From Tritrichomonas musculus (taxonomy: Eukaryota > Parabasalia > Tritrichomonadida > Tritrichomonadidae), in the NCBI GenBank assembly GCA_039105265.1, contig JAPFFF010000002.1, forward strand, positions 8,370,001-8,434,000: 64,000 nt of DNA, given 5' to 3'. Position 1 is the stretch's first letter; each line of letters opens with the position of its first letter. This document shows, in pieces, positions 9,351-20,515 of this stretch. A program made the position numbers and the translations under genes. Below the pieces are notes generated by a model, which saw nothing but the letters and a program-made list of their open reading frames with translations, did not search any database and had not been told where the DNA came from.

Positions 9351-12300
9351 TCATTTAAAATTTTTCATTTTTTTCTTATAAGCATTCAGAAAGTTTCGAA
9401 CATTAAGGTAATTCACGAAATTGTCACCAATTCCCATTTCATAAAACTTTTCTGACTCTTCTTTATTAACCACTATCCCAATTCCATTTTCCAGAATAAA
9501 TCCATAATAAATCATTGCATCTGTGTGACCTTTGTCTGCAGCCATTTTAAAATATCTTGCAGCTTCCTTTCTATCAGCAGGGATTTCATTACCGAAAAAC
9601 AGCATTTGAGCATAATGAAACATTGATTTAACAATTCCTTTATCAGCTGACATTTTTAGATAAAATGCTGCCTCTTTATTGTTAGCAGGAATAATATCTC
9701 CATTATGCAAGTATAAACCATAAAGTCCCATACATATTGCATTTCCTTTATCTGCTGCCATTTTGAAATATTTCATTGCTTCAACTTTATTCATTGGTAC
9801 TCCTTTGCCTTCAAATAAATACTTTGCATAAAAACCCATTGCCTTATCATTGCCACAATCTGCTGCTGCTTTGAAATATTTGGCTGCTTCACTTTTATTC
9901 TCTTGAATTATGTCGCCTTTGTCCAACATTAAACCATAAAATAGCATGGAATATGGATTTCCTTGATCAGCTGCCATCTTGTAATATTTTGCTGCTTCTT
10001 TTTTATCTTGAGCAACTCCATTTCCATTTTCAAGCATACTTCCATAATAATGAATTGCTTTAATGTTACCTTTATCAACTGCCATTTTTATGAATTTTAC
10101 TCCTTCTGACTTATTTTCAGGGATTCCATCTCCTTCAAATAACATTTTGCCATACAAATACATTGCTTCAACATTTCCATGAACTGAAGATAACTTCAAA
10201 TACCTTGCTCCTAGTGTTTTATCGACTTCGACACCAATTCCTTGTATTAACATCATTGCATAACCATAAATTGCATGCAAATTACCTTCATTTGCAGCCA
10301 TTTTATAATAACGAGCACATTCTTCTCTATTAGAAGGAGTATCGTCAGATATCAAAAGTCTTGAGTAGTCAATCATTCCGTCAACATTTCCATTATCTGC
10401 TGATTTTTTATAATATTTGATAGATTCTTTTAAATCAATTCCAACTCTTTTCTCGTATTCTTTAAGATATGCATATCTGTACATTGACTCAGAATGACCT
10501 TTATCCGCTGCCATTTTATAATATTTAGCGGCTTTATTCACATCATTTGGAATTGTTTCATGGTTTTCTTTATACATGGCATAATTGTACATTGAGTTTT
10601 CGTTTCCTTTGTCAGCTGCTAATTTAAAATACCGACATGCTTCAATATCATTACATTTAATTCCATCTCCTTCTTTTAACATCATTGCCAAATTATGCAT
10701 TGCATTAACATGTCCTTTATCTGCTGCCATTTTATAGTATTTTGCTGATTCTTTTTTGTCAACTGGAATCCAACTACCTTCATACAATAATAATGCATAT
10801 TTATACATACTGTCAATGTTGCCTTTATCTGCTGCCATTTTATAATAGTTTGCTGCTTCTTTTTTGTCAGCAGGAATCCAATTACCTTCATACAATAATA
10901 ATGCATATTTATACATACTGTCAATGTTGCCTTTATCCGCTGCTTTTTTATAATAGTTTGCTGCATCTTTCAAGTTTTGAGTAATTTCGTCGCATTCACT
11001 TAACAACCATGCATAATTAATCATTGCTTTTATGCTCCCTTTATCTGCTGCCATTTTGAAGTATTTAGCTGCTTCATTTGCATTTTTTGTTATACCTTCT
11101 CCTTTTATTAGTTTCATTCCATAATTGTTCATTGCATCAATCTGCCCTCTATCTGCGGCATCTTTGTAATATTTGGCTGCTTCAGCTTTATTCATTGGTA
11201 CTCCCTCTCCTTTGTTTAGCATGACACCATAATTGTTCATTGAATCTACATGGCCTTTATCGGCTCCTATTTTGAAATACTTTGCTGCTTCTTCTTTATT
11301 TACAGGAATTCCATTTCCCTCTTTAAGCATCCAGCCATAATTGTAGATTGCATTCAGATGACCTTTATCTGCAGCCAATTTGAAATATTTAGATGCTTCC
11401 AATTTATTCATTGGGACTCCATTTCCTTTAATTAGCATCATGCCATAATCAAACATGGCTTCGATCTTGCCATGATCTGCTGCAAGTTTGCAGAAGCGAG
11501 CAGCTTCTTCATAATTAATTGGAACCTCTTTTCCAAAAAAGTATTTTTGGTAGTTACTATAAAGAGAATCTGGATCAGTATTGCCTTTTGAATGATCAGA
11601 AAGTTTCGATTCCTTTTTTACTTCATCTTTTTTAAAAATCGATTTAATATCTTTTTCTTTTTTCTTGGTTTTGCTTTTAAGATAATCATTATATGAAAGA
11701 ATAGGTTTTCCTGTATTGAATGAAATTTCATATTCATCAATGTAATCAATATAATTCAAATAATCTATTTCATCTACTAAATCAGTAATGAATTCTGGAT
11801 CTGATTTTAGTTCTTCAACGATTTGGCTGAAGGAAGGACGATCTTTTGGATCTTGTGACCAACATTTCTCAATCAATGTCCGATATGAATCTGGAACTGA
11901 AGAATCCATTTTGGGTCTTTCTCCATTTTTTAGTTTTTTAACTAATCCACTAAATGTTATTTTACCAAAAGGAACTTCATTTGTTATAATTTCATAAGCA
12001 ATTAATGAAAAGGAATAAACATCTCCAGCTTTTGTAAAATCTTCATCTTGTAGCAATTCTGGAGGTGAGTATAGAAAAGTACCTTTGAATGCTGTCGATG
12101 CAGACAAAGATAAACTATTTGAGTTTTGGTGAAGAATCTTTGAAAGACCGAAATCAGTAATTTTTGGATACAAATTTTCATCCATTAAAATGTTGTCTGG
12201 CTTTAAATCCCGATGAATAATTTTGTTCGAATGTAAAAATGACATTGCCGAAGCTATTCCATATAATATAATCAATTTTGTTGTATCATTCCATTTGTCA

Positions 12301-12659
12301 CTGGCAACTCCTCTTCTCTCTAGTAATATTTGCTCTGTTAATGCTCCGTTAGTAATATATTCGGTAATAATGACTGGCTTCGGATCATTACCAAAATCGA
12401 TTGGACTAAATCCGATAAATTTGACTATTGAAGGATGATTTAACTTTGATATAATATTCACTTCTCTAATCAAACCTCGAATGATTTCTTTATCATCCAA
12501 CATTGCTTTTTGTATTTTGGCTGCGAAAATTTGATCAGTTTTCTTTTCCTTGACTTTGTATACTTCACCAAATGAGCCTTTGCCGATCAGTTCTAGAACT
12601 TCATATCTATTAAGATCAAAAGAGTACTCTTTTTCAACCAATATTGGAGATTTACTCAT
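9351..12659 (-). CDS. TKL-type protein kinase with C-terminal Sel1-like repeats
   Basis: An intact 1102-residue protein. The kinase domain spans about residues 19-290: glycine loop GKGSFGEV (26-33), AAK lysine 48, catalytic HRDLKPDN (149-156), DFG (169-171), and SPPELL in place of APE, followed by GDVYSFSLIAYEI and CWSQDPKDRPSF, typical of TKL kinases. All catalytic residues are present, so it should be active. Residues about 384-1066 hold 19 consecutive Sel1-like repeats of 36 residues (pattern EAAKYYKMAADKGNxxAMxxYGxMLxxGxGxPxNK) and one degenerate last repeat. Sel1 solenoids bind protein partners and act as scaffolds. Two adjacent repeats (about residues 564-635) are almost identical, showing recent unit duplication. 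A basic, charged linker (about 300-380) joins the halves. This fusion type is expanded in trichomonads (family knowledge). An initiator-like TCATTTTTC lies 11 bases upstream of the ATG. Confidence 0.9.
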   Translation of the reverse strand: MSKSPILVEKEYSFDLNRYEVLELIGKGSFGEVYKVKEKKTDQIFAAKIQKAMLDDKEIIRGLIREVNIISKLNHPSIVKFIGFSPIDFGNDPKPVIITEYITNGALTEQILLERRGVASDKWNDTTKLIILYGIASAMSFLHSNKIIHRDLKPDNILMDENLYPKITDFGLSKILHQNSNSLSLSASTAFKGTFLYSPPELLQDEDFTKAGDVYSFSLIAYEIITNEVPFGKITFSGLVKKLKNGERPKMDSSVPDSYRTLIEKCWSQDPKDRPSFSQIVEELKSDPEFITDLVDEIDYLNYIDYIDEYEISFNTGKPILSYNDYLKSKTKKKEKDIKSIFKKDEVKKESKLSDHSKGNTDPDSLYSNYQKYFFGKEVPINYEEAARFCKLAADHGKIEAMFDYGMMLIKGNGVPMNKLEASKYFKLAADKGHLNAIYNYGWMLKEGNGIPVNKEEAAKYFKIGADKGHVDSMNNYGVMLNKGEGVPMNKAEAAKYYKDAADRGQIDAMNNYGMKLIKGEGITKNANEAAKYFKMAADKGSIKAMINYAWLLSECDEITQNLKDAANYYKKAADKGNIDSMYKYALLLYEGNWIPADKKEAANYYKMAADKGNIDSMYKYALLLYEGSWIPVDKKESAKYYKMAADKGHVNAMHNLAMMLKEGDGIKCNDIEACRYFKLAADKGNENSMYNYAMYKENHETIPNDVNKAAKYYKMAADKGHSESMYRYAYLKEYEKRVGIDLKESIKYYKKSADNGNVDGMIDYSRLLISDDTPSNREECARYYKMAANEGNLHAIYGYAMMLIQGIGVEVDKTLGARYLKLSSVHGNVEAMYLYGKMLFEGDGIPENKSEGVKFIKMAVDKGNIKAIHYYGSMLENGNGVAQDKKEAAKYYKMAADQGNPYSMLFYGLMLDKGDIIQENKSEAAKYFKAAADCGNDKAMGFYAKYLFEGKGVPMNKVEAMKYFKMAADKGNAICMGLYGLYLHNGDIIPANNKEAAFYLKMSADKGIVKSMFHYAQMLFFGNEIPADRKEAARYFKMAADKGHTDAMIYYGFILENGIGIVVNKEESEKFYEMGIGDNFVNYLNVRNFLNAYKKKMKNFK

Positions 12660-12670
12660 TTAACCAAAAA

Positions 12671-12679
12671 GAAAAATGA
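12671..12679 (-). promoter_or_regulatory. Initiator-like element (Inr) of the kinase gene
   Basis: TCATTTTTC on the minus strand; the presumed transcription start A is about 18 bases from the ATG. It matches TCA+1Y(T/A). Confidence 0.5.
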
Positions 12680-13518
12680 GATTGAATTTATGAAGCAGTT
12701 ATTAATTGAATATTAATCGTTAATAACGAATACGTTATCTCTCAATTTTTTCAATTATTTTCTGTATTAAAAAAAACCCCCACCAAAACCGTTTACAATT
12801 TTTATCGGGAGAATAAAAGTTTTTATTTATATGGAATCCCATCATTTTATTGATATTTTTCATTAACAAACTTATAATAAATATTTACAAAGCTTCTATA
12901 TTTATATAAAGTTTTATTCTAATCGAAAATATTTATGGAATATTAGCGATATAAATGATACACGATTTATTTTTTTTTTTTCTGATAAAGCATAATTAAA
13001 TTGTTAGATAAATAAGACCCATAATTTTTTACAAGGTCAACTTAAATATGTATGAAGTTACGTGATGATGATTTTTTTTATTTCTATTTTTTAATCAATG
13101 TGTGTATTATTTTCTCATCTAAATAAGATTTATACCCAACTATAAATTAGATGGGTTATTTTTTTTTACAAAATGAAGCTTTTATTGTTGCATATTTACA
13201 TAAATAGATAATTCATAGATTTTGAACCATTTTTTTCAAATAAACTAATAATCTTTGTAAAGAAATTATTTTTTGCCATTTTTTATAAATAAATAATGAA
13301 AAAAAAAAACAAATACCAAAAATATAGTTTTATAAATAACGTATTTTTATACGTTACATTTTTTTTATTTTCACTTAAATTTCGATTAAATATAATAATT
13401 GATATATTAATAATATCATAATAAATCATAATATATATTATAAACCATATATTGATAATAATAATAATCATATAAAATATAAATATTAAGATATTAATCT
13501 TTTAAAAATAATTAATTT
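12680..13518. other. AT-rich intergenic, no gene seen
   Basis: About 840 bases upstream of the kinase gene. Only homopolymer runs and A/T-rich words; one short open frame at 13283-13471 is Ile/Tyr/Phe-only and not credible. Words such as ACGTATTTTTATACGTTA near 13340 resemble parts of the tandem repeat that follows. Confidence 0.5.
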
Positions 13519-14165
13519 TAACGTATTTATATAGAATATTGAGACCTCGCGTGGTCAAAAACGTGTTTTTTTGAATATAAAAACGTATTTTTGCTCGTTA
13601 TTTTCTAAGGTAACGTATTTTAAAATAACGATTTTTTTAAAATTATATATTTTAGAGACACTTCAATTATTTTTTTTGAAGCAGATTAAAACTAATAAAT
13701 ATTATAATAATCTTATATAAAGTCATATATAAATAAATATTATTATATTATTCACTAAATATTAGGATATTCCTTTTTCAAAAATGTCAAATAATAACGT
13801 ATTTACATAGAATATTGAGACCTCGCGTGGTCAAAAACGTGTTTTTTTGAATATAAAAACGTATTTTGGCTCGTTATTTTTTAAAATAACGAATATTATA
13901 ATAACGAATTTTTTAAAATGGGCAATTTTTGGAAATCCTTTAATTATTTTTTTTGAAGAAGATTAAAACTAATAAATATTATAATAATCTTATATAAAGT
14001 CATATATAAATAAATATAATTATATTATTCAGTAAATATTAGGATATTCATTTTTCAAAAATGTCAAATTATAACGTATTCACATAGAATATTGAGACCT
14101 CACGTGGTCAAAAACGTGTTTTTTTGAATATAAAAACGTGTTTTTGTACGTTATTATAAATAAAA
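13519..14165. repeat. 276-bp tandem repeat, two full copies and part of a third
   Basis: A core containing AACGTATTT, AATATTGAGACCTCGCGTGG and a run of TCAAAAACGTG starts at 13520, 13796 and 14073, giving a period of 276-277 bases. The rest of the unit (…TTCAATTATTTTTTTTGAAG…, …ATATTAGGATATTC…) is shared between the copies. Each unit holds GACCTCGCGTGGTC (GACCTCACGTGGTC in the third), a near-perfect palindrome and the only GC-rich word for hundreds of bases, and several ACGT-containing words (AACGTATTT, ACGTGTTTTT). No coding capacity. Confidence 0.8.
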
Positions 14166-15039
14166 AATAACGAATTTCTGTAACAATAAATCATCAATTT
14201 TATCATAAAAAAATAACTATTATTATTATAAAATTAAAAAATATTCATTCATGAATTTTTTAATAAGTATATAACGCATAAAAACCTCATGGCCATAAGC
14301 TTATATCGTATTAATAATAATAATAATAATTTTTTTTCGTTTTTCTTTCATTAGAAAGAAAATAATGATATGGGGCACATATATAAATCAATCATGCAGG
14401 AGAGAACATTGATTTTTATGTTATGTAAAAAATAATAATATTTATCTTTTTATTCGTTCAGTAATTAAAGATGGTCCTAAATTATATTTTATTCCACATT
14501 GGAATATATTTCCAAATTTATTATTAAAATATATTTTTTTCATAAAAACAAAAATGCAGGGGGTTTTTATTAAAATTCATTTTCCTATCATTTTATATAT
14601 ATATATATATATAAAATGTAGCTTCTCTTCAAAAACTACAATTCGAAATTTCTTTTTATATATACGCCATATTGTAATTTTTCATTTTTAATTTTAAAAT
14701 GAAAAAAGATTTGTCACTTTTATCAAAATGACTTTTATAGGTAAATGATTGAATGATTTGAAAGGCTTCTCAATTTAGACTCAAAAAACCTTTTGCAACT
14801 TTTTTTTGTTTCTGAATATAATAAGCATTTCATTTGAAAAATTAAAATCTTGTTTTTGGAGTATATTCATTTCATTCTTTTGAATATTTGTCTAATAATA
14901 GTTCTATTATCATCCAACATTCACATTGAATTTATTTTTGTTTCTTGTGGATTCTGTCTACACAGTTTCTTATTGATGATGTATATATTATTACATAAAA
15001 ATAAACAATTATATGCTTAAAATTTGTATTTTTATTTAA
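14166..15039. other. AT-rich intergenic with microsatellites
   Basis: No gene recognised. Contains an (AAT)n run near 14310-14330, an alternating TA run near 14597-14612, and scattered A- and T-tracts. Confidence 0.5.
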
Positions 15040-15756
15040 ATAAAAAAAAAAATAATGAGTTCATGTTCAACTATGTGATATAATTCTACTGGAAGCATTA
15101 CTATTATATCATCTCTGCTTAAAATATAACTACTAATTGATTTTAACTTTGAACCTTCTCCAATTTCAATGATTTGCATTTTACGGCACCCAAAAAAAAC
15201 TGATTTGAATTTTCAGGCAACAAACTGATGTTCCTTCGAAAACATTGTCACCAATTGAATACAAATTGGAATCATCTTCAAAATCATTGATAAAGCAACT
15301 GACTTCTTGATAATTTACTTTTTTACAAGGTGTCAATAGAATGTCATAATAATCAAGCATTGGATCAGATTTGATTGCAAATGCATTAGCAGCAAATAAA
15401 ACATTTTCTTCTTTATTCTTTACATTAATGATGCCAAATTCAATGTCGCTTCGATTTATGCAAAATCCGTCTTCAATTTCCTCAATTGTTGAAGGAACGG
15501 TTATTTTTTTGACATTTCTCCAATCTAATGAACTTTTGAAAATTTTTTTAATTGGTGAATCACTAGAAAAATTAATACAGCATTTTTTTTTGCATTCAAA
15601 ATTTGAAATACTTGTTACTTTGAATTTTTCTGAGCCGTATTCAATTTCATTAGGAACATCAAATTGATAATTTGTAGATTTGTATTTGACTAATGAAGCT
15701 GTTCTTTCGTATTCATCAATGATATATTCTGCTTCATTGTATTCAATGGTTTTCAT
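15040..15756 (-). pseudogene. BspA-like LRR protein, frameshifted remnant
   Basis: The main open frame (ATG 15756 to stop 15181, 191 residues) starts MKTIEYNEAEYIIDEYERTASLV, the usual N-terminus of trichomonad BspA-like surface proteins. It then has KKITVPSTIEEIEDGF and LYSIGDNVFEGTSV, i.e. leucine-rich-repeat units. It ends abruptly in SFFWVP. A neighbouring frame just downstream on the same strand (15178 to about 15045) continues repeat-like sequence (IIEIGEGSKLKSISSYILSRDDIIVMLPVEL), so a frameshift is likely near the T/A-run at 15180-15200. BspA-like LRR proteins are cell-surface or secreted adhesins; no anchor is seen here. Inference: decaying short member of the family. Confidence 0.65.
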
Positions 15757-15981
15757 TACATGCAAAATAATTTTATCAATATTATTTTGATAAAAATATA
15801 ATTTCTTGAGATCAGGAAAAGTATAGGTGGTGGAATCGTAATGCCCATATTTAAATAATAAATGAATGCTCCTTTGGTATTTATGAAGTAATTTTGTAAT
15901 ATGAAATTTTTGGTTTCATATTGTTTTCGTTTTTTTTTTTTTTTTTTTTCCATTTTTCCATATCAGATCTTGTAAAGGCTA

Positions 15982-17133
15982 ATGCAAATAGAAAACAATC
16001 AATTCCTTTTAAAAATGAAAGAATTGCAAAAACTACTCATCTGCTATATAGACAATCCAGTTGATTATGATTTGGATTTTTCAAATTTAGTAAATTTTAT
16101 AAAAAATGAAAAAGTCAATGAAAATTTAGAAGAACAAAAAGAATTTTTTTATTTACTTTTAAAAATTGCCAATAACCATTCAAGACAGCACAATTTTCGT
16201 AGCAAAATTGAAAATCTTCTCCTTTACTATTCAGAAGAGATCAAACAACATTTTTCAGCTACAGAAATTATCGATATTTTCAAAAATAACCAATTATTAA
16301 TACACTTACTTATTACCAATAAAATCATTACAGTTGATAGATCAATTGCTAATTTAATTATTGAAAAAAGTGAAATAAAAGGATCATCATCATATTTAAT
16401 TTTTTTTTACACCGAAATTGAACACTTTATAGAAAAAGAATTCCTAGAAATAATCAAAGAAGATATAAACAAGATTGATTCGGATATTTTTAATAATTTT
16501 GAAGTAAAACGCCAAAAAGGAGAAAATGATTGTTATCTTAGTTTACTAATCAGGAATGATTCAGTTGAAGAATTTGTTGCTTATGTTAATAGAGCCAATT
16601 TGCCACTAAAAACAACAACAATAAAGCCATCTATATTTGAAACCAATTCATTTTTACAAAACAAAACACCAACATTGATTGAATATGCAACTTTTTTTGC
16701 TTCAATTCAAATTTTTCAATTTTTAAGATATAATAACGTTGAACTTAAATCATCATTGTGGCTTTATGCAATTCATTCAAATAATCCAGAATTCATTCAT
16801 ATTTTAGAAGAAAATAAAGTTAAACCACCGGAAGAATCATATAAAATATGCGTTTTTGAAGGAATTAAATGCCATCACAATGAAATTGTTGACTATATCA
16901 TTGATACTTTTTTATATGATGATGCTATTGATGTTTCTGAAATAAGTATTCGATATCATAACTATGCATATTTTCCAAATGACCTTTTCCAAAGAGATAC
17001 ATTTTATTATTTATATCAAAACAAATATCTTACACTTGTTGATCTTTTTATGGAAAAAAAGAAGAATGAGATAGAGCAAGAAATAATTTCAATTCATTTT
17101 AATTTGATAATGAAATTTATCATTTTTGTTTGA
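15982..17133 (+). pseudogene. DUF3447/ankyrin-type N-terminal half of a broken LRR gene
   Basis: A 383-residue frame. Residues about 1-300 align along their length with the N-terminus of the protein at 39662 (MKEL/MKEV start, LLLKIANNH, KGENDCYLSLLIR, KPSIFETNS, PTLIEYATFFASIQIFQFL, SSLWLYAIHSNN, GIKCHHN). This is the DUF3447 (trichomonad ankyrin-related) module. The frame ends at a TGA at 17131-17133. Shortly after, another frame resumes with an ankyrin-like PLRDAAINNRLDVVYFLL and the LRR array at 17242. So one ancestral gene (DUF3447, ankyrin, LRR) appears split by at least one frameshift and stop codons between about 17090 and 17175. Such proteins are thought to mediate protein-protein contacts; cell location is unclear. 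Confidence 0.7.
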
Positions 17134-17241
17134 ATGGTATTCAATTGAGTACTTGTTAAATAAAATTTTATATAATATTTTAATATTCAACCATTACGTG
17201 ATGCAGCTATAAATAATCGTTTAGATGTAGTTTATTTTTTA

Positions 17242-19239
17242 TTGATGAAACAGACCAAAACTTGTAATAACTTTAATGGACTGAATAATTTAACTAAAAT
17301 ACCAATTCCTCCATCGATTACTTCAATAGACAAATTGGGATTTAATGCATTATCATCATTAACAGAAATTATAATTCCGCAGTCTGTTACTGAAATTGAT
17401 GATTATTTGTTTTCAGAATGCATTTCATTAAAAAAAATAGAAATCCCTTCATCAGTCAAAAAAATCGGAGATTATGCATTTAGTGGATGCACACAACTCA
17501 ATAAAGTATCAATTCCTTCTTCTGTAATTTCTATTGGCGATTTTTCTTTCAGTTTTTGCTCATCATTAAAAAGAATATCAATTTCTTCATCAGTATCTTA
17601 TATCGGAAAATCCGCATTTGATAATTGTACATCATTAGAACAAATAATTATTCCATCATCTTTAACAACGATTAATGAATATACGTTTAGAGAATGCACG
17701 TCTTTGAAAAGAGTAATACTCCCATCGTCTATTATTGATATAAAAAACTATGCATTTTTCGGATGCAAATTATTAAAAGAAATAACAATTCCTTCTTTTT
17801 TAAGTTCAATTGGATTTTATGCCTTTAATGAATGCTCTTCAATAGTAAAAATAACAATACCTTCAACAATTACCTCAATTAAACCAAAGTCATTTTATAA
17901 ATGCTCCAATTTAAAGCAAATATCAATTCCCAATTCAGTAACTGAAATTGGATATGAAGCATTTGAAGAATGCACATCATTGGAAGAAATATCAATACCT
18001 TCTTCAATAACAAGAATTGAAAAATCTTTATTTCATAAGTGTACATCATTGAAAAATATAAATATACCTGAGTCTGTTACTGAAATCATGCAAAATGCTT
18101 TTAATGGGTGCTCATCATTAGAACAAATAAAAATACCTCCTTTATTAACAATAATAGAAGAATGTGTATTTAGTGAATGCTCAAGTTTAAAGCAAATATC
18201 AATACCAAATTCAGTAAATTCAATAAAAGATGGTGCATTTAGTTCATGTTCATCGTTAGAAGAAATATCAATTCCTTCATCCATTGTTTCAATTGGAGAA
18301 TCAGTTTTCGAAAAATGCATTTCATTACAACAAATTATAATTCCATCTTCGGTAACTGTAATAGAAAAAGGCACTTTTTACCAATGCTCATCATTAAAAA
18401 ATATACATATTCCATCTTCAATCACTAAAATAGGAGGATTTGCTTTTTATGGATGTTCATTATTAACGAATATAAAAATTCCATCTTCAATAACAGAAAT
18501 AAATGAATATTGTTTTAAGGAATGCACTTCTTTAGCAGAGATAAATATTCATTCATCAATAACTACAATTAAATGCAATGCTTTTGAAAATTGCACATCA
18601 TTAAAACAAATAACGATTCCTTCTTCTATTACAAAAATAGAAGGCGGTGCTTTTTATGGATGCTCTTCTTTAAAACAAATTTCAATTCCTTCTTCTGTTA
18701 CAATAATTTCAAATGCAACATTTGAAAGTTGCACATCTTTACAACAAATAACGATCCCTTCTTCAATAACTGAAATCGATTGTTGGGCTTTTAATGGTTG
18801 CACTTCATTAAAGCAATTATCAATTCCTTCATCTGTATTAAAAATCAGCTATCGTGTTTTTAATCAATGCATATCTCTTGAACAAATAACACTGCCATCG
18901 TTTTTAACAATGATTGATTGCTATCTGTTTTATGAATGCTCTTCATTAACGCAAATAGATATTCCATCTTCTGTAACTGTAATTGAAAAATATGCTTTTT
19001 ATAGATGCAAATCTTTGAAAAAAGTATCAATTCCTCCATTTATAACAAAAATAGGAGTGGAAGCTTTTGCTGAATGTTCATCATTAACGGAATTATCAAT
19101 TCCATTTCCTTCAACTTTAGAATCAATTGGTAGCTATGCTTTTCATGGATGCCCATTAAATCAAGAAATTCCAATTCATTCCTCAACTTATATTGAAGAT
19201 AACGCCTTTACAAAACCTGCAAGAATTATAAAAATTTAA
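17242..19239 (+). CDS. BspA-like leucine-rich repeat protein (TpLRR)
   Basis: The frame is open from about 17176 to the TAA at 19237-19239; the first ATG is 17242, giving 665 residues. Nearly all of it is about 28 Treponema pallidum-type LRR units of 23 residues with pattern IxIPSSVTxIxxxAFxxCSSLKQ. Family members are surface or secreted adhesin-like proteins in trichomonads, but this one has no signal peptide and no transmembrane segment. The bases just upstream (17185-17241) encode an ankyrin-like motif in the same frame, so the natural gene probably began in the DUF3447 frame at 15982 and is now broken; the LRR part itself is intact. It may be a surviving short gene or the 3' half of a pseudogene. 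The repeats are divergent at DNA level, so the array is not a recent expansion. Confidence 0.7.
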   Translation: MMKQTKTCNNFNGLNNLTKIPIPPSITSIDKLGFNALSSLTEIIIPQSVTEIDDYLFSECISLKKIEIPSSVKKIGDYAFSGCTQLNKVSIPSSVISIGDFSFSFCSSLKRISISSSVSYIGKSAFDNCTSLEQIIIPSSLTTINEYTFRECTSLKRVILPSSIIDIKNYAFFGCKLLKEITIPSFLSSIGFYAFNECSSIVKITIPSTITSIKPKSFYKCSNLKQISIPNSVTEIGYEAFEECTSLEEISIPSSITRIEKSLFHKCTSLKNINIPESVTEIMQNAFNGCSSLEQIKIPPLLTIIEECVFSECSSLKQISIPNSVNSIKDGAFSSCSSLEEISIPSSIVSIGESVFEKCISLQQIIIPSSVTVIEKGTFYQCSSLKNIHIPSSITKIGGFAFYGCSLLTNIKIPSSITEINEYCFKECTSLAEINIHSSITTIKCNAFENCTSLKQITIPSSITKIEGGAFYGCSSLKQISIPSSVTIISNATFESCTSLQQITIPSSITEIDCWAFNGCTSLKQLSIPSSVLKISYRVFNQCISLEQITLPSFLTMIDCYLFYECSSLTQIDIPSSVTVIEKYAFYRCKSLKKVSIPPFITKIGVEAFAECSSLTELSIPFPSTLESIGSYAFHGCPLNQEIPIHSSTYIEDNAFTKPARIIKI

Positions 19240-19499
19240 TTTTATTTATATAACTAAAAACATACATTAAAAGCTTTTTTTGCTTTGTTTCTCATAATTT
19301 ACTTACATTCCTGTTGAATTTAAGGAAAATGTTGATTTTAAAGGAAAATCTGACAGAAACCGTTTATTTTTCTTTTAAACATTTTTGATATTTTAGAACT
19401 CAGTATTTAAAATATTAATAAACTTAATACATAACAATGTTATGTATTCGCATATTAATATAATTATAAGAACAAAATCAATTTTTAACTAATTTTCAA

Positions 19500-20320
19500 A
19501 TGAATAAAATGATGATATAATATCTTCGGGAATTGCAACATGTTGCGCCATGCAAAAATGCGAACATCCAATTTTTTGTCACTTTCTCCAATGATTATTT
19601 GTTGGTTATCATCAGCATACTTAAAGTATTAATTATTTGGTGAAATTGTAATATTCTTGAGATCAAATGTGCTGTTATACCAACCTTCTTGGAGTTCTTA
19701 AACACTAGCTGGAATAGAAATTTGTTTTAATGATGAATTATAAAATGTTTTTTTATTTCAATTGAAATCAGGGCCTGATCTTCTTCAAAGTTAATCTCTT
19801 TAATTAAATGGTTTTCTTTAAATGAATTTTCGGAAATTTTTGAAATGTTAAAAATTTTATAAAATAATTAATAAAACGAGGTATTGTAACATTGCTCATT
19901 GTTCTGATAGATTGGACAACTTTTGCTGTAAGATTGCTTTCATCTATTTCAAAATTTATTCCATCTTTATTAGCTACATGGATATGCACTTTTTCTTGCA
20001 GAATTTAAAATATCAATAAAAAGAGTTTCTTCTACTTTTATCAGCTGAATAATCGAAGTATAGTTTAATTAAAAGCAATAAAATATAAATTTTATAAATC
20101 TCTTAAATCTTTTACAACATTCTATAACTTCTTGAATTGTCCAAATAATCTCTATAATTGAAATGCGTTCACTCGATGAAAAAATATTAATTGGAATTTA
20201 AAGCCAACTAACATTTTTAATTTCATTTGATGGTACAATTAAAATCAGTGATTTCAAAGAAATAATTTCATGATAGCCCCTGCAAAAAAACAGAGCAGCA
20301 TTTATATTTTCTTTCATAAT
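19500..20320 (-). pseudogene. Decayed BspA-like LRR gene(s)
   Basis: On the minus strand a short frame at 19989-19804 (NFEIDESNLTAKVVQSIRTMSNVTIPRFI) is the typical BspA-like start. Further 3', with stops and frame changes, come LKQISIPASV, LQEGWYNSTFDLKNITISP and YADDNQQIIIGESDKK, all stock phrases of this family. Upstream to 20320 another frame (AALFFCRGYHEIISLKSLIL) also looks repeat-derived. No continuous product can be made. The Polinton inserted about 190 bases beyond this relic. Confidence 0.6.
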
Positions 20321-20510
20321 CAATAAAAAATAAAATAACAATTATTATGATTTTTTTGGAAAATTCTTATTTTATGGAAAGATATTTAAAAAATAATTGT
20401 AGATTTTGTGTTTTCAATAATTCAAAAGGAATAATTGATTAATAGCCATTTATCAAATCAAAAAAGATCGTTATAAAATTAAATACATGAAATTGATATA
20501 ATATATTAGT

Positions 20511-20515
20511 TTATC
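20511..20515. repeat. Target-site duplication (left copy)
   Basis: TATCT immediately before the left terminal inverted repeat; the same five bases follow the right one at 39445-39449. Confidence 0.75.

Noticed and set aside
13283-13471. 62-codon frame
   Set aside because: Only Ile/Tyr/Phe/Asn codons from A/T sequence; no gene.
18033-18374. 113-codon minus-strand frame inside the LRR gene
   Set aside because: Shadow of the repeated LRR codons on the other strand.
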